Assembly (NCBI GenBank): GCA_910579285.1
Contig: CAJTTT010000018.1
Coordinates: 409 to 64,408 of the forward strand
Direction: 5' to 3'
DNA length: 64,000 bases
Source: an uncultured Lachnospiraceae bacterium
Lineage (GTDB): Bacteria; Bacillota; Clostridia; Lachnospirales; Lachnospiraceae
Part shown: piece by piece, positions 1 through 8,220 of the stretch
Layout of the letters: each line of letters begins with the position of its first letter
Numbering within the stretch: position 1 is the first letter of the stretch
Notes under the pieces: generated by a model
Database searches by the model: none
What the model was told of the DNA's origin: nothing
The model's input: the letters and a program-made list of their open reading frames with translations, nothing else
Translations under genes and position numbers: made by a program

Positions 1-87
1 CTCGCGTTGACTTCCCGTAAATTTATACGTCTGCTCTTTGGTCTGCTGGACAAGGGCCAACTCTACTCTCCGGAAAAGAGTAGGTAA
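1..87 (+). CDS. C-terminal fragment of a probable IS110-type transposase (cut by window start)
   Basis: An open frame enters from the left edge and stops with TAA at 85-87, giving 28 residues that contain LTSRKFIRLLFGLL followed by KGQLYS. This Ser/Arg-Lys-hydrophobic pattern resembles the extreme C-terminus of IS110-family transposases as I remember them. The tail is too short for a firm call. The DNA here is clearly more AT-rich than the genes that follow, as expected for an insertion sequence edge. The next gene (the GH32 hydrolase) runs toward it on the opposite strand. It could instead be the tail of any basic DNA-binding protein. Confidence 0.4.
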   Translation, partial: LALTSRKFIRLLFGLLDKGQLYSPEKSR

Positions 88-243
88 TCCATATCGAATT
101 CCTAACTTACGTCTTTTTGGAGAAACAAGCCGTAGGTTTATTAAGGTTACCCTTTTCCCTGAAAATCTTTTTAAAATAACTCTTGACTATTTACCAAATT
201 GCTTTCTTCTCTGCCTCACACCACTTTTATATTCACTGCTTAT
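88..243. other. AT-rich gap, possible IS right end
   Basis: This stretch lies between the transposase-like stop codon and the convergent GH32 stop. It is AT-rich, holds runs such as TTTTTAAAATAACTCTTGAC near 171-186, and has no convincing gene. IS110 elements usually have a short noncoding tail after the transposase and lack long terminal inverted repeats, so the gap fits such a tail, but I cannot mark an exact boundary. Confidence 0.3.
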
Positions 244-1923
244 CTAATGCCAGATGGACTTCATGCCGGCCACTTCCACCCATGCGACATGTTCCGGCGC
301 CTCAGCGTCCAGCGCAAAACACCCGTCTGCGGAACTGTTGTAGAACACTTTTGTTCCTGCCGCCTCTCCCTCGTTGACATAGACTTCCGCCGTGCGTCCG
401 TCCACATAGATTTCCAGAGTCCTGACTTCCTCCACATCCGCCCTGAAACGGATGCCTTCACTCTTCACGCCCTTTGTCACGAGGCGCAGCCCGTCCTTGT
501 CATTGACCAGGGAGAGCTCCCTCTCTTTGTCCTTTCCGAGCAGAATGGTGAAACAGGTATTTTTGTCGAATTTGATTTCCGCGCGATACGCATTTCCCTC
601 TATCTTTGGAAGAGACAGGTTTTCTCCCCTGCCCTGGGCGAGCGCTTCGCCTTTCAGCAAATCCATTTCCCGCACCGGCGTCATGTACAGCTTTCCGTTT
701 TTCACATGAAGCTCTCTCGGTATCGTCATGCTTCCATATGCGCCATTCTCGTCCGCCGCGTGCTCCTCATAAAAATCAGAAATCCAGCCGATGCTGATCC
801 GCCTGCCCTGATGCGCAAAGCTCTGCATCGCATAGCAGTTGCTTCCGAAATCAAACCAGCCATCGCTTTCTATCTCAAATTCGCGATTATGCCAGGTTCC
901 CGTGTAATATCTGCTCATCTGATATCTTCCGCATTCGTCACGGTGCTCCATCCATGCACCTATTGCCACATATTTTCCGTCCAGCTCCATAAAGTCAGGA
1001 CACTCAAAACAGCGCACTTCCTCGCGCTCCTCCACGAGCAGAGGATGTACATACTCCCACTGTTCTCCGTCTCTGGATTCATATAGGAGAATCGCGCCCT
1101 TCCCCTCTATGGCGCTGCCAAGCGCCATGTACCAGCGGTCATTTGCGCGCAGCACTTTGGGATCCCTGAAATCAAAGGACGCGCCTTCCGGCGGCTGGCC
1201 GATCACACACGTTTCCTCCGAAAAATGGATCATGTCGCGGCTTTTCATCATCCACTGCTGTTCCACCGTGTCCTCACCGTCCTGCAGCGGCCCCTTATGT
1301 CTGGTCAGATAAAATACAACCTCCTCCTCAGAAGCCACGGCACAGCCTGAAAATGCGCCGCCTTTCCATTCCTCCGGCCTTTCCAGAATCTCCTCCTGGG
1401 GGGCGAGCACAACGGGGAAATGAACCCAGTGCACCAGATCCCGGCTGGCCGCATGGCCCCAGTACATGTTGGACCACTGCTGCCCGTGCGGGTTAAACTG
1501 ATAAAACATATGGTAATATCCCTGGAACCAGCACAGGCCGTTTGGATCATTCATCCAGTTTTTCCACGGAGAGAAGTGATAGCTTTCACGCGACGGCCTG
1601 TCGTACCACGCCGCCTGGTCCGGCACATAAAACCTGTCATCCGCCGGATTTTTCTCCAGATAACACACACCTTCCTCCAGCATATCCCCGCTGCCGCTCA
1701 GATAGCAGAGCGACACCTCGCATTCCTCACTGTAGATTTCATAGTCCGTATTCTGTTTTAGCGGGATTTTAAGCCACGCAAAATAGGTTCTGCCAGCCAG
1801 CTTCTCCACACTCTGCACAGAGCCGTCTGCATTTCTGGACAGAACACGGACTTTACCTCCGTCAGCCGTCTGCTTCGCAAAGATCTCCAGACAGGTATGA
1901 TTCTTCGTATTTACCTTTTTCAT
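244..1923 (-). CDS. Glycoside hydrolase family 32 (sucrose/fructan hydrolase)
   Basis: 559 residues. The protein should split beta-fructosides (sucrose, sucrose-6-phosphate or short fructans). All three GH32 signatures are present. WMNDPNG at 123-129 supplies the Asp nucleophile (D126). FRDPK at 252-256 supplies the transition-state Asp. FECPDF at 306-311 supplies the acid/base Glu (E307). The propeller is followed by a C-terminal beta-sandwich region. An unusual feature is about 105 residues before the catalytic domain, longer than in typical SacA. No signal peptide is visible, so the enzyme is probably cytoplasmic. The start has a GGAGG-type site just upstream. A strong promoter and LacI-type operators precede it, and a LacI repressor gene follows on the same strand upstream. 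No PTS or sugar transporter is adjacent, so the substrate remains open. Confidence 0.92.
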   Translation of the reverse strand: MKKVNTKNHTCLEIFAKQTADGGKVRVLSRNADGSVQSVEKLAGRTYFAWLKIPLKQNTDYEIYSEECEVSLCYLSGSGDMLEEGVCYLEKNPADDRFYVPDQAAWYDRPSRESYHFSPWKNWMNDPNGLCWFQGYYHMFYQFNPHGQQWSNMYWGHAASRDLVHWVHFPVVLAPQEEILERPEEWKGGAFSGCAVASEEEVVFYLTRHKGPLQDGEDTVEQQWMMKSRDMIHFSEETCVIGQPPEGASFDFRDPKVLRANDRWYMALGSAIEGKGAILLYESRDGEQWEYVHPLLVEEREEVRCFECPDFMELDGKYVAIGAWMEHRDECGRYQMSRYYTGTWHNREFEIESDGWFDFGSNCYAMQSFAHQGRRISIGWISDFYEEHAADENGAYGSMTIPRELHVKNGKLYMTPVREMDLLKGEALAQGRGENLSLPKIEGNAYRAEIKFDKNTCFTILLGKDKERELSLVNDKDGLRLVTKGVKSEGIRFRADVEEVRTLEIYVDGRTAEVYVNEGEAAGTKVFYNSSADGCFALDAEAPEHVAWVEVAGMKSIWH

Positions 1924-1967
1924 ATTTCCTCCTTTCCGATTTTCTGCTGTATTTTCCGGCTCATATA

Positions 1968-1981
1968 TAGAACCGTTTCCA
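1968..1981. promoter_or_regulatory. Second LacI-type operator-like site
   Basis: TAGAACCGTTTCCA is an imperfect version of the palindrome at 2047-2060. It lies in the GH32 leader, about 80 bases nearer the start codon. A paired site at this distance could support repressor looping or roadblock. The assignment rests on similarity to the first site only. Confidence 0.4.
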
Positions 1982-2046
1982 CACCACTTTTCAGTTTATT
2001 TATTGCCATTTTTAATTTTTATCCACCTTCTATATCTTTATTTTGG

Positions 2047-2060
2047 TGGAACCCGTTCCA
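2047..2060. promoter_or_regulatory. LacI-family operator overlapping GH32 transcription start
   Basis: TGGAACCCGTTCCA is a perfect 6-bp inverted repeat around a CC centre, in the size and style bound by LacI/GalR proteins. It sits directly downstream of the -10 box at 2069-2074, so a bound repressor would cover the transcription start. The LacI-type gene at 2235-3221 is the obvious candidate to bind it. Confidence 0.65.
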
Positions 2061-2068
2061 TGTCTATA

Positions 2069-2097
2069 ATTATATTTCCGTCCCGTTCGTTTGTCAA
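2069..2097 (-). promoter_or_regulatory. Near-consensus sigma-A promoter of the GH32 gene
   Basis: Read on the minus strand, TTGACA (2092-2097) and TATAAT (2069-2074) are both perfect consensus hexamers separated by exactly 17 bases. This should be a strong promoter that needs repression, which fits the operator immediately downstream. Transcription would start near 2062, leaving a leader of about 140 bases. Confidence 0.75.
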
Positions 2098-2126
2098 TTG
2101 TCCTGCCGCATTTTTTACCCTATACA

Positions 2127-2172
2127 CAAAAAGGCAGGGGATGTTTTTGTATAGATTGCACAACCCCTGCTT
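2127..2172 (-). terminator. Rho-independent terminator after the LacI gene
   Basis: On the minus strand GCAGGGG pairs with CCCCTGC across a loop of about 23 bases, and the second arm is followed by TTTTTG. It lies 60-110 bases past the repressor stop codon and just before the GH32 promoter, so it separates the two transcripts. Confidence 0.6.
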
Positions 2173-2234
2173 TCCTTTTTCATTTATCCCTGAAACTGAC
2201 TGCATCCATACGGCCTTACCACAGCGCTGCACCG

Positions 2235-3221
2235 TCAGCGCGCACACCTGGTCGTCCCCCCGTAGCAGATCTCCACGTTCAAAATCTGCCTGTGGAGAAT
2301 GTCCCTTCTCTGTTCAATCTGGTCGAGCAGCGTACTCACAGAAACTTCCGCCAGCAGCGGCGTGTTCTGCCTCACCGCGGTGACATGGGGGTAAACCATC
2401 TGCGTGACGCTGGTGGCGTCAAACCCGACCAGACTGATATCCTCGGGAATCCGCATCCCTCTTTTTCCGGCCGTGTTCATGCAGGCTACTACGCCCAGGT
2501 CCCCGGAGAAAATCCCGTCCGCATCAGGAAACTCGTCTAACAGTCTGCCGGCCGCTTCGCAGAAAGCTTCCCAGCCGAACACATTCCAGTCCATAGATAC
2601 TGTCTCCACGTTCACCCCGTGTTCTTCGAGAGTTCTCTGAAATGCCGTGTGTCTTTCGTTTGCCAGAATATGAGGAGACACCCCGGCAATCTGTATCACA
2701 TTCTTTCGTCCATCACGGATCATCAGTTCCGCAGCCATTTTTCCGCCCGCGGCATGGTCACTTCCCACGATAGGAATTTTAGGGCCAAAGTCACGGTCGA
2801 TGGAAACAATCGGTTTCTCATGTCTCAGATATTCCTCTCCGTCAAGACAGTGGGAACCCGTAATAATGCCGTCCACGATATTGCGCTCCAGCATATCCAG
2901 GTATTCTCTCTCCCTGTCGCTGACCCCTACCGCATTACAGACCATCGTTTTATAGCCCTGTCTGTACAGCTCCATCTCTATGTTTTTCACCAGACAGGAA
3001 AAGAACGGATGATCCAGATCCGGCACAATCACGCCCACAATCCCGCTTTTGTTGCGGAACAGATTCCGCGCCAGTTCATTGGGGGTATAGTTCAGTTTCT
3101 GCACTGCCTTATCTATTTTCTTTTTTGTCTCCGGCGAAACGTAACCGGTATTGTTCATTGCCCGGGACACCGTCCCAACGCCGACTCCGGCTTCCTTCGC
3201 CACATCCCTGATACTAGCCAT
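2235..3221 (-). CDS. LacI/GalR-family transcriptional regulator
   Basis: 328 residues from the chosen start. The N-terminus has the classic LacI helix-turn-helix: ASIRDVAKEAGVGVGTVSRA, then a hinge with YTPNELARNL. A periplasmic-binding-protein-like effector domain follows, starting IVGVIVPDLDHPFF and ending with a full C-terminal subdomain. An upstream ATG at 3237-3239 is possible, but it leaves six odd residues before the usual MASIRDVA start and is too close to its ribosome site, so 3221 is preferred. The gene lies directly upstream of the GH32 hydrolase in the same direction. It probably represses that gene through the palindromes at 1968 and 2047, with a fructoside or its breakdown product as inducer. 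Confidence 0.9.
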   Translation of the reverse strand: MASIRDVAKEAGVGVGTVSRAMNNTGYVSPETKKKIDKAVQKLNYTPNELARNLFRNKSGIVGVIVPDLDHPFFSCLVKNIEMELYRQGYKTMVCNAVGVSDREREYLDMLERNIVDGIITGSHCLDGEEYLRHEKPIVSIDRDFGPKIPIVGSDHAAGGKMAAELMIRDGRKNVIQIAGVSPHILANERHTAFQRTLEEHGVNVETVSMDWNVFGWEAFCEAAGRLLDEFPDADGIFSGDLGVVACMNTAGKRGMRIPEDISLVGFDATSVTQMVYPHVTAVRQNTPLLAEVSVSTLLDQIEQRRDILHRQILNVEICYGGTTRCAR

Positions 3222-3350
3222 GCTTTCCGTCCCTGTCATCCTTTCCCAAATCTCACTTACCAGTCTATCACTGCCTCTCTCAAAATGACAAGACTCACTT
3301 TCCTTTTCTTCGCAAATAATACCCCATTTCCTGCAAACTGTTCTTTTACC

Positions 3351-3379
3351 TTGACACTTTTATACCCGTTATAGTATCT
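3351..3379 (+). promoter_or_regulatory. Candidate promoter of the GGDEF gene
   Basis: TTGACA at 3351-3356 is followed by TATAGT/GTATCT-like sequence around 3370-3379. The spacing to the best -10 match is not ideal (13-17 bases). It lies about 85 bases upstream of the GGDEF start, in the gap between two divergent genes. Confidence 0.4.
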
Positions 3380-3460
3380 TATGGAGAAGTCAATGATTGA
3401 AATATAAATTATGTAAACCAATTCAGATGATAAACCATTTTTTCCGAAAAGGAGATCTTC

Positions 3461-5359
3461 ATGCAGACTCTTAAACGAATCATCAGCCATTACATGCGGT
3501 CCGTCACCCTGCTTCTGGTAATCGCCCTTCTTGGGCTGCTTCTGTATTTCCAGATCACATACGAGCGGCGGCAGGCTTACGAAGCTGCCACAGAAAGCTT
3601 TTACCGAATCGAACAGCTCATGGAAAAAAATCAGGAAGAGCTTGTGGAAACCAAAAAGGCCTACCGGCAGACCTGTCTGCACAATGCGGAGGCCATCTCC
3701 TACATGATAGAAGACGATCCTTCCGTCCTGGACAGTGTGGAGGAGCTGCAAAAAATCGCCGCTCTTATGGAGGTGGACGAAATCCATATTTTCGATACCA
3801 CTGGCCGCATTTACGCGGGAACACACCCGGAATACTACGACTATACCTTTGACTCCGGCGAACAGATGATGTTTTTCAAGCCCATGCTCACAGATAAATC
3901 GCTCCGTCTTGTACAGGAGATCACACCCAACACGGCGGAGGCAAAACTGATGCAGTATTCCGCGCTGTGGAACCGGGATGAAAGCTTTATCGTCCAGGTC
4001 GGCATGAAGCCTGCCAATGTACTGAAGGCTGCGGAAAAAAATGACCTCTCCTACATTTTTTCCCTGTTTCGCGTCAATCCCGATGCCAGTTATTATGCCG
4101 CAAACAGGGAAACCGGGGTGATCGTCGGCTCCACCGATCTGTCCAGCGTTGGCAGAAACCTTTCGGAAATCGGAATCAGCCTCGAAAAAGCTGCCGCTTA
4201 TAAAAAGGGGTTCCTTGCAAATGTAAACGGGGAGCGCTCCTACTGTGTGTTCGCGGAAGCCGGCGAAAACCTGATCGGGCGGATTATCTCCTGCCAGAAT
4301 CTGTACCACCGCATCCCCTCCACCACGGCTGTGCTTACCGTATGCCTCATCACCATTGCCATGATTCTGTCCTCCGTGGTCATCCGCTATATGAACCTGT
4401 ATGTGGTCGTGGGCATCCACAGCATCAATGAAAAACTGCACAGCATCGCTCTTGGTAATCTGGATGAAACCGTTGATATCCAGAGCAGCGTGGAATTTTC
4501 GGAACTGAGCAGCTATATTAACCATATGAAAAAGAGCATTCTGGACAGTAACAAGAAAATGTCCTACGTCCTCGGCAAAACCAATATGTACATCGGCGTA
4601 TACGAGTATAACCGCCATATGAAGAGAGTCCGCATCACCGAACATGTGCCGAGAATCCTTTCCCTGGAATCCGGGGAAGCCGAGCGGCTTTGTGCGGATT
4701 ATCAGGCATTCCGGGAATTCATTGCCGGGCTGCGCGAACATCCCCTGGCTGACGAAAACTGTGTTTATTCATGCCGGGAGCGATATGTCAAATTGGAGGA
4801 AATCACTGAGCGGGATGAGATTTTCGGCGTTATTATCGACGTGACGGAAGAGATCGAGCGGCGCAAAAAGATAGAAGCCGAACGCGACTTTGATCCGCTG
4901 ACCGGCCTGTATAACCGGCGGGGTCTGGAGGAGAAACTCTCCGCCCTGTTCCGTGACCCCCATGCGCTTGGCCGCAGCGCAGTCGTCATGGTCGATGCGG
5001 ATAATCTGAAAGTGATCAACGACACCTACGGCCATGACGCCGGGGATGTCTATCTGCAGGCAATCGCCGGACTGTTTCGTGATTTCGGACCGGAAAGCTG
5101 TGTGTCCGCAAGGCTCGGCGGCGATGAGTTTGTCCTGTTCCTGTACGGATATGACAGCGAACAGGAGCTGCTCGATACGGCTGCGCTTCTGGAAGACATG
5201 CAAAACCACAGTTTCGCTGATCTGAACGGCCAGGTACGGGTTCCCCTCCGCTTTTCCTTCGGCTGCTGCCTGACCGGGCAGTCGGCAGACTACGAAAAAC
5301 TGATGAAGGAAGCGGACGAAAAAATGTATGAAAACAAGAGAGAACGGAAAAAACAATAA
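3461..5359 (+). CDS. Membrane-bound diguanylate cyclase (GGDEF protein)
   Basis: 632 residues. It should make cyclic di-GMP from two GTP at the membrane. A first membrane segment lies at about residues 15-30. A long extracytoplasmic sensor region follows, to about residue 285, then a second membrane segment (TTAVLTVCLITIAMILSSVV). A HAMP-like/linker part and a PAS-like region (YVLGKTNMYIGVYEYNRHM) come next. The C-terminal GGDEF domain starts at DPLTGLYNRRGL with an intact ARLGGDEF motif at 550-557. No RxxD product-inhibition site is obvious directly before the motif. The ribosome site AAAAGGAG is 8 bases before the ATG. The gene stands alone between divergent lacI and a terminator, so its signal is unknown. 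Confidence 0.9.
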   Translation: MQTLKRIISHYMRSVTLLLVIALLGLLLYFQITYERRQAYEAATESFYRIEQLMEKNQEELVETKKAYRQTCLHNAEAISYMIEDDPSVLDSVEELQKIAALMEVDEIHIFDTTGRIYAGTHPEYYDYTFDSGEQMMFFKPMLTDKSLRLVQEITPNTAEAKLMQYSALWNRDESFIVQVGMKPANVLKAAEKNDLSYIFSLFRVNPDASYYAANRETGVIVGSTDLSSVGRNLSEIGISLEKAAAYKKGFLANVNGERSYCVFAEAGENLIGRIISCQNLYHRIPSTTAVLTVCLITIAMILSSVVIRYMNLYVVVGIHSINEKLHSIALGNLDETVDIQSSVEFSELSSYINHMKKSILDSNKKMSYVLGKTNMYIGVYEYNRHMKRVRITEHVPRILSLESGEAERLCADYQAFREFIAGLREHPLADENCVYSCRERYVKLEEITERDEIFGVIIDVTEEIERRKKIEAERDFDPLTGLYNRRGLEEKLSALFRDPHALGRSAVVMVDADNLKVINDTYGHDAGDVYLQAIAGLFRDFGPESCVSARLGGDEFVLFLYGYDSEQELLDTAALLEDMQNHSFADLNGQVRVPLRFSFGCCLTGQSADYEKLMKEADEKMYENKRERKKQ

Positions 5360-5365
5360 GTCAGC

Positions 5366-5396
5366 AAAGGCTGCCGCCCTGAGGGCGACAGCCTTT
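5366..5396 (+). terminator. Rho-independent terminator after the GGDEF gene
   Basis: AAGGCTGCCGCCC pairs with GGGCGACAGCCTT around a short TGA loop and is followed by TTCC. It begins seven bases after the GGDEF stop and lies between this gene and the convergent lysS gene, so it may also stop readthrough from the other side. Confidence 0.75.
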
Positions 5397-5419
5397 TCCA
5401 TACCTCTGCAAACAACTCA

Positions 5420-7531
5420 TTACCTGTTTTCCATCTCTGCGGTCACGGATTCCTCACAGCTTCTCATCGCCTGGATCGTTCTGTCAAACAGGTCATCTAA
5501 CTCCCAGCCGAGCATCTCCGCTCCCTGGGCAATGACTTCCCTGGAACATCCGGCCGCAAACTTCTTGTCCTTAAACTTCTTTTTCAGACTCTTGACTTCC
5601 ATATCCATCGTACTCTTAGATGGACGCATGAGAGCGCAGGACCAGATCAGTCCTGTCAGCTCGTCCGCCGCAAAAAGCACTTTCTCCATCTCAAGCTTCG
5701 GCTCGTCCTCACTGCACAATCCAAAGCCGTGGGAGCAGACCGCATAGATCATGTCCTCACTCACACCGCCCTCGCGCAGAAGCTCCGGCGCTTTCTTGCA
5801 GTGCTCCTCGGGATAAAGCTCGAAGTCGATATCGTGCAGGAGCCCGGTAATCCCCCAGAACTCCTCCTCCGCCCCATAGCCCAGTTCTTTCGCGTACCAG
5901 CGCATCACGCCTTCCACCGTCAGGGCATGCTGGATATGGAACGGCTCCTTGTTGTATTTCTCCAAAAGCGCAAGCGCCTGTTCCCGGGTCACGCTGCTCT
6001 TCTTCGCCTCGCCGCCCGCCTGCTTCTTTACGGCCCTGGCCGTGTCGGAAGGTTTCTTGTCCAGGCTTTTCATCGTCGGGAAGAGTAACACGTCACGGAT
6101 CGCAGGAGAGTTGGTCAAAAGCATCACCAGCCTGTCAATGCCGTACCCGATGCCGCCTGTAGGGGGCATGCCGATCTCCAGCGCGTTCATAAAGTCTTCA
6201 TCCGTTGTGTTGGCTTCCTCGTCGCCCGCCGCAAGCGCAGCCTCCTGCGCCTTAAACCGCTCCCGCTGGTCAATCGGGTCATTTAACTCGGAGTAAGCGT
6301 TACACATCTCCCTCGCCGTGATAAACAGCTCAAAACGCTCCACATAATCCGGCTTGTCCGGCTTTCTCTTGGTGAGGGGCGAAATCTCCACAGGATGATC
6401 CATCACAAAGGTTGGCTGTATCAAGTGCTCTTCCACAAACTCCTCGAAGAAAATATTGATGATATCCCCTTTGGTATGGCGCTCCTCGTAATGCACGTTT
6501 TTCTCGTCCGCCAGCTTCTTTGCCGCCGCCGTATCGGGCACTTCGTCAAAATCAACGCCTGTATATTTCTTCACGGCCTCCACCATAGTGATCCGCTCAA
6601 AAGGTTTCCCGAGATCAATCTCCACATCCCCGTAAGGCACTGTGGTGGTGCCGCAGACTTCTTTTGCCACATGGCGGAACATATTCTCAGTCAGATCCAT
6701 CATCCCGTTGTAATCGGTATATGCCTGGTAAAGCTCCATCAGCGTAAACTCGGGGTTGTGTCTGGCGTCCAGTCCTTCGTTGCGGAATACCCGCCCGATC
6801 TCATAGACTCTCTCCATACCGCCCACGATCAGCCTCTTCAAATATAATTCCAGGGAGATGCGCAGCTTCACATCCTCATCCAGCGCATTGTAGTGGGTCT
6901 CAAAAGGTCTTGCCGCCGCGCCGCCCGCATTGGACACAAGCATGGGCGTCTCCACCTCCAGAAATCCCTGCCCGTCCAGATAGCGTCTGATCGCGCTGAT
7001 GATTTTGGAGCGCATGACGAAGGTCTTTTTCACATCCCCGTTCATAATCAGATCCGTATATCTCTGCCGGTAACGGATATCTGTATTTACCAGCCCGTGA
7101 TATTTCTCAGGCAGGATCTGCAAGCTTTTTGACAGTAGTGTCACTTTTGCCGCATGGACGGATATTTCGCCGGTTTTGGTTCTGAAAACCTCCCCTTCGA
7201 TGCCTACAATGTCACCCACGTCATATTTTTTGAAATCGGCATAAGGTTCCTCGCCCACGCTGTCCCTCGCCACATAGACCTGAATGTCTCCCTCCAGATC
7301 CTGCACGTTGCAAAAGGACGCTTTTCCCATAACGCGCTTGCTCATCACACGGCCCGCAACGGACACGCTTTTACCTTCCAGCGCGTCAAACCCGTCATGG
7401 ATCTCCTGACTGTGATGGGTTACGTCATACTTTGTGATCTGAAAAGGGTCTTTGCCTGCCTCCTGCAAGGCCGCAAGCTTCTCCCTTCTCACCTTCAAAA
7501 GCTGATTGATATCCTGCTGTGTCTCTGCCAT
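5420..7531 (-). CDS. lysS: Lysyl-tRNA synthetase (class II) fused to an HD phosphohydrolase-like domain
   Basis: 703 residues. Residues 1 to about 490 form a complete class II LysRS that charges tRNA-Lys. They hold an OB-fold anticodon domain (VAGRVMSKRVMGKASF), motif 2 (YEIGRVFRNEGLDARHNPEF) and motif 3 (GIGYGIDRLVMLLT). After a Lys/Ser-rich linker, about 190 extra residues form an HD domain. Its metal ligands are visible: H in HIQHAL, HD in LLHDID (566-567), H in CSHGFG, and D in AADELTG. Ordinary LysS proteins end near residue 490-500. The HD part could be a nucleotide or phosphate hydrolase; its substrate is unknown. greA lies 68 bases upstream, a common pairing in Firmicutes. Confidence 0.95.
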   Translation of the reverse strand: MAETQQDINQLLKVRREKLAALQEAGKDPFQITKYDVTHHSQEIHDGFDALEGKSVSVAGRVMSKRVMGKASFCNVQDLEGDIQVYVARDSVGEEPYADFKKYDVGDIVGIEGEVFRTKTGEISVHAAKVTLLSKSLQILPEKYHGLVNTDIRYRQRYTDLIMNGDVKKTFVMRSKIISAIRRYLDGQGFLEVETPMLVSNAGGAAARPFETHYNALDEDVKLRISLELYLKRLIVGGMERVYEIGRVFRNEGLDARHNPEFTLMELYQAYTDYNGMMDLTENMFRHVAKEVCGTTTVPYGDVEIDLGKPFERITMVEAVKKYTGVDFDEVPDTAAAKKLADEKNVHYEERHTKGDIINIFFEEFVEEHLIQPTFVMDHPVEISPLTKRKPDKPDYVERFELFITAREMCNAYSELNDPIDQRERFKAQEAALAAGDEEANTTDEDFMNALEIGMPPTGGIGYGIDRLVMLLTNSPAIRDVLLFPTMKSLDKKPSDTARAVKKQAGGEAKKSSVTREQALALLEKYNKEPFHIQHALTVEGVMRWYAKELGYGAEEEFWGITGLLHDIDFELYPEEHCKKAPELLREGGVSEDMIYAVCSHGFGLCSEDEPKLEMEKVLFAADELTGLIWSCALMRPSKSTMDMEVKSLKKKFKDKKFAAGCSREVIAQGAEMLGWELDDLFDRTIQAMRSCEESVTAEMENR

Positions 7532-7599
7532 ATTGCTGCCCTTTCCCGTAATTGTTCAATCAGGACTGCGCCTTTCCGCGCCGTCCGTACACTGTGCAC

Positions 7600-8082
7600 T
7601 CAGTTCGATCTCTGGATTTCCAGCACTTTATATTTGAAGACACCCGCCTGTGTCTCCACCTCCACCAGATCGCCAACCTTGCCGCCGATCAGCGCCCTGC
7701 CCACGGGAGACTCGTTGGAAATCTTTCCCTTTAAGCTGTTTGCCTCGGTAGAACCTACAATTTTATATTCTAATTCTTCGTTAAATTCCACATCCAGTAT
7801 CTTTACCTGACAGCCAATGTTGATCTTGTCGAGATCCACCTCGTCCTCCACAACAACCTCGGCATTTTTCAGAATTTTTTCCAGCTCCTCAATTCTTGCC
7901 TCAATGTCGCGCTGCTCGTCCTTGGCTGCATCGTACTCGGCATTCTCGGAGAGGTCACCCTGCTCTCTGGCCTCCTTGATCTTCTGGGCCACTTCCTTAC
8001 GCTTTACGACTTTCAGCTCATGTAATTCATCCTCATATTTGCGCAAGCCTTCATAAGTTAAAATGTTCTTTTTCTCCTGCAT
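7600..8082 (-). CDS. greA: Transcription elongation factor GreA
   Basis: 160 residues, the normal GreA size. The protein binds in the RNA polymerase secondary channel and triggers transcript cleavage in backtracked complexes. The N-terminal coiled coil is clear (LRKYEDELHELKVVKRKEVA, then EAREQGDLSENAEYDAAKDE with the acidic D/E tip DLSENAEYDAA). The C-terminal FKBP-like domain ends with SPVGRALIGGKVGD and a beta-rich tail. The ribosome site AAGGAAG is about 11 bases before the ATG. lysS follows downstream, so the two are probably cotranscribed. Confidence 0.95.
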   Translation of the reverse strand: MQEKKNILTYEGLRKYEDELHELKVVKRKEVAQKIKEAREQGDLSENAEYDAAKDEQRDIEARIEELEKILKNAEVVVEDEVDLDKINIGCQVKILDVEFNEELEYKIVGSTEANSLKGKISNESPVGRALIGGKVGDLVEVETQAGVFKYKVLEIQRSN

Positions 8083-8220
8083 GGTAAAAAATCTTCCTTT
8101 CCCCAGTTATACATTTTTACAATGTACATTTTCCCGCAGCAAAGAACGCACGCCTTCTGCATTCTTCCCGACATGACACAGTTATACTAAATCACCATAC
8201 TCCGATGACCCAGTATAACC

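Noticed and set aside
199..1086. Long plus-strand frame across the GH32 gene
   Set aside because: It lies antisense to a gene with complete GH32 motifs, has no family motif of its own and is rich in Arg, His and Pro, as shadows of GC-rich genes are.
3257..4741. 494-codon minus-strand frame opposite the GGDEF gene
   Set aside because: The plus strand has sensor, membrane and GGDEF domains; the opposite frame has none and ends inside the lacI upstream region.
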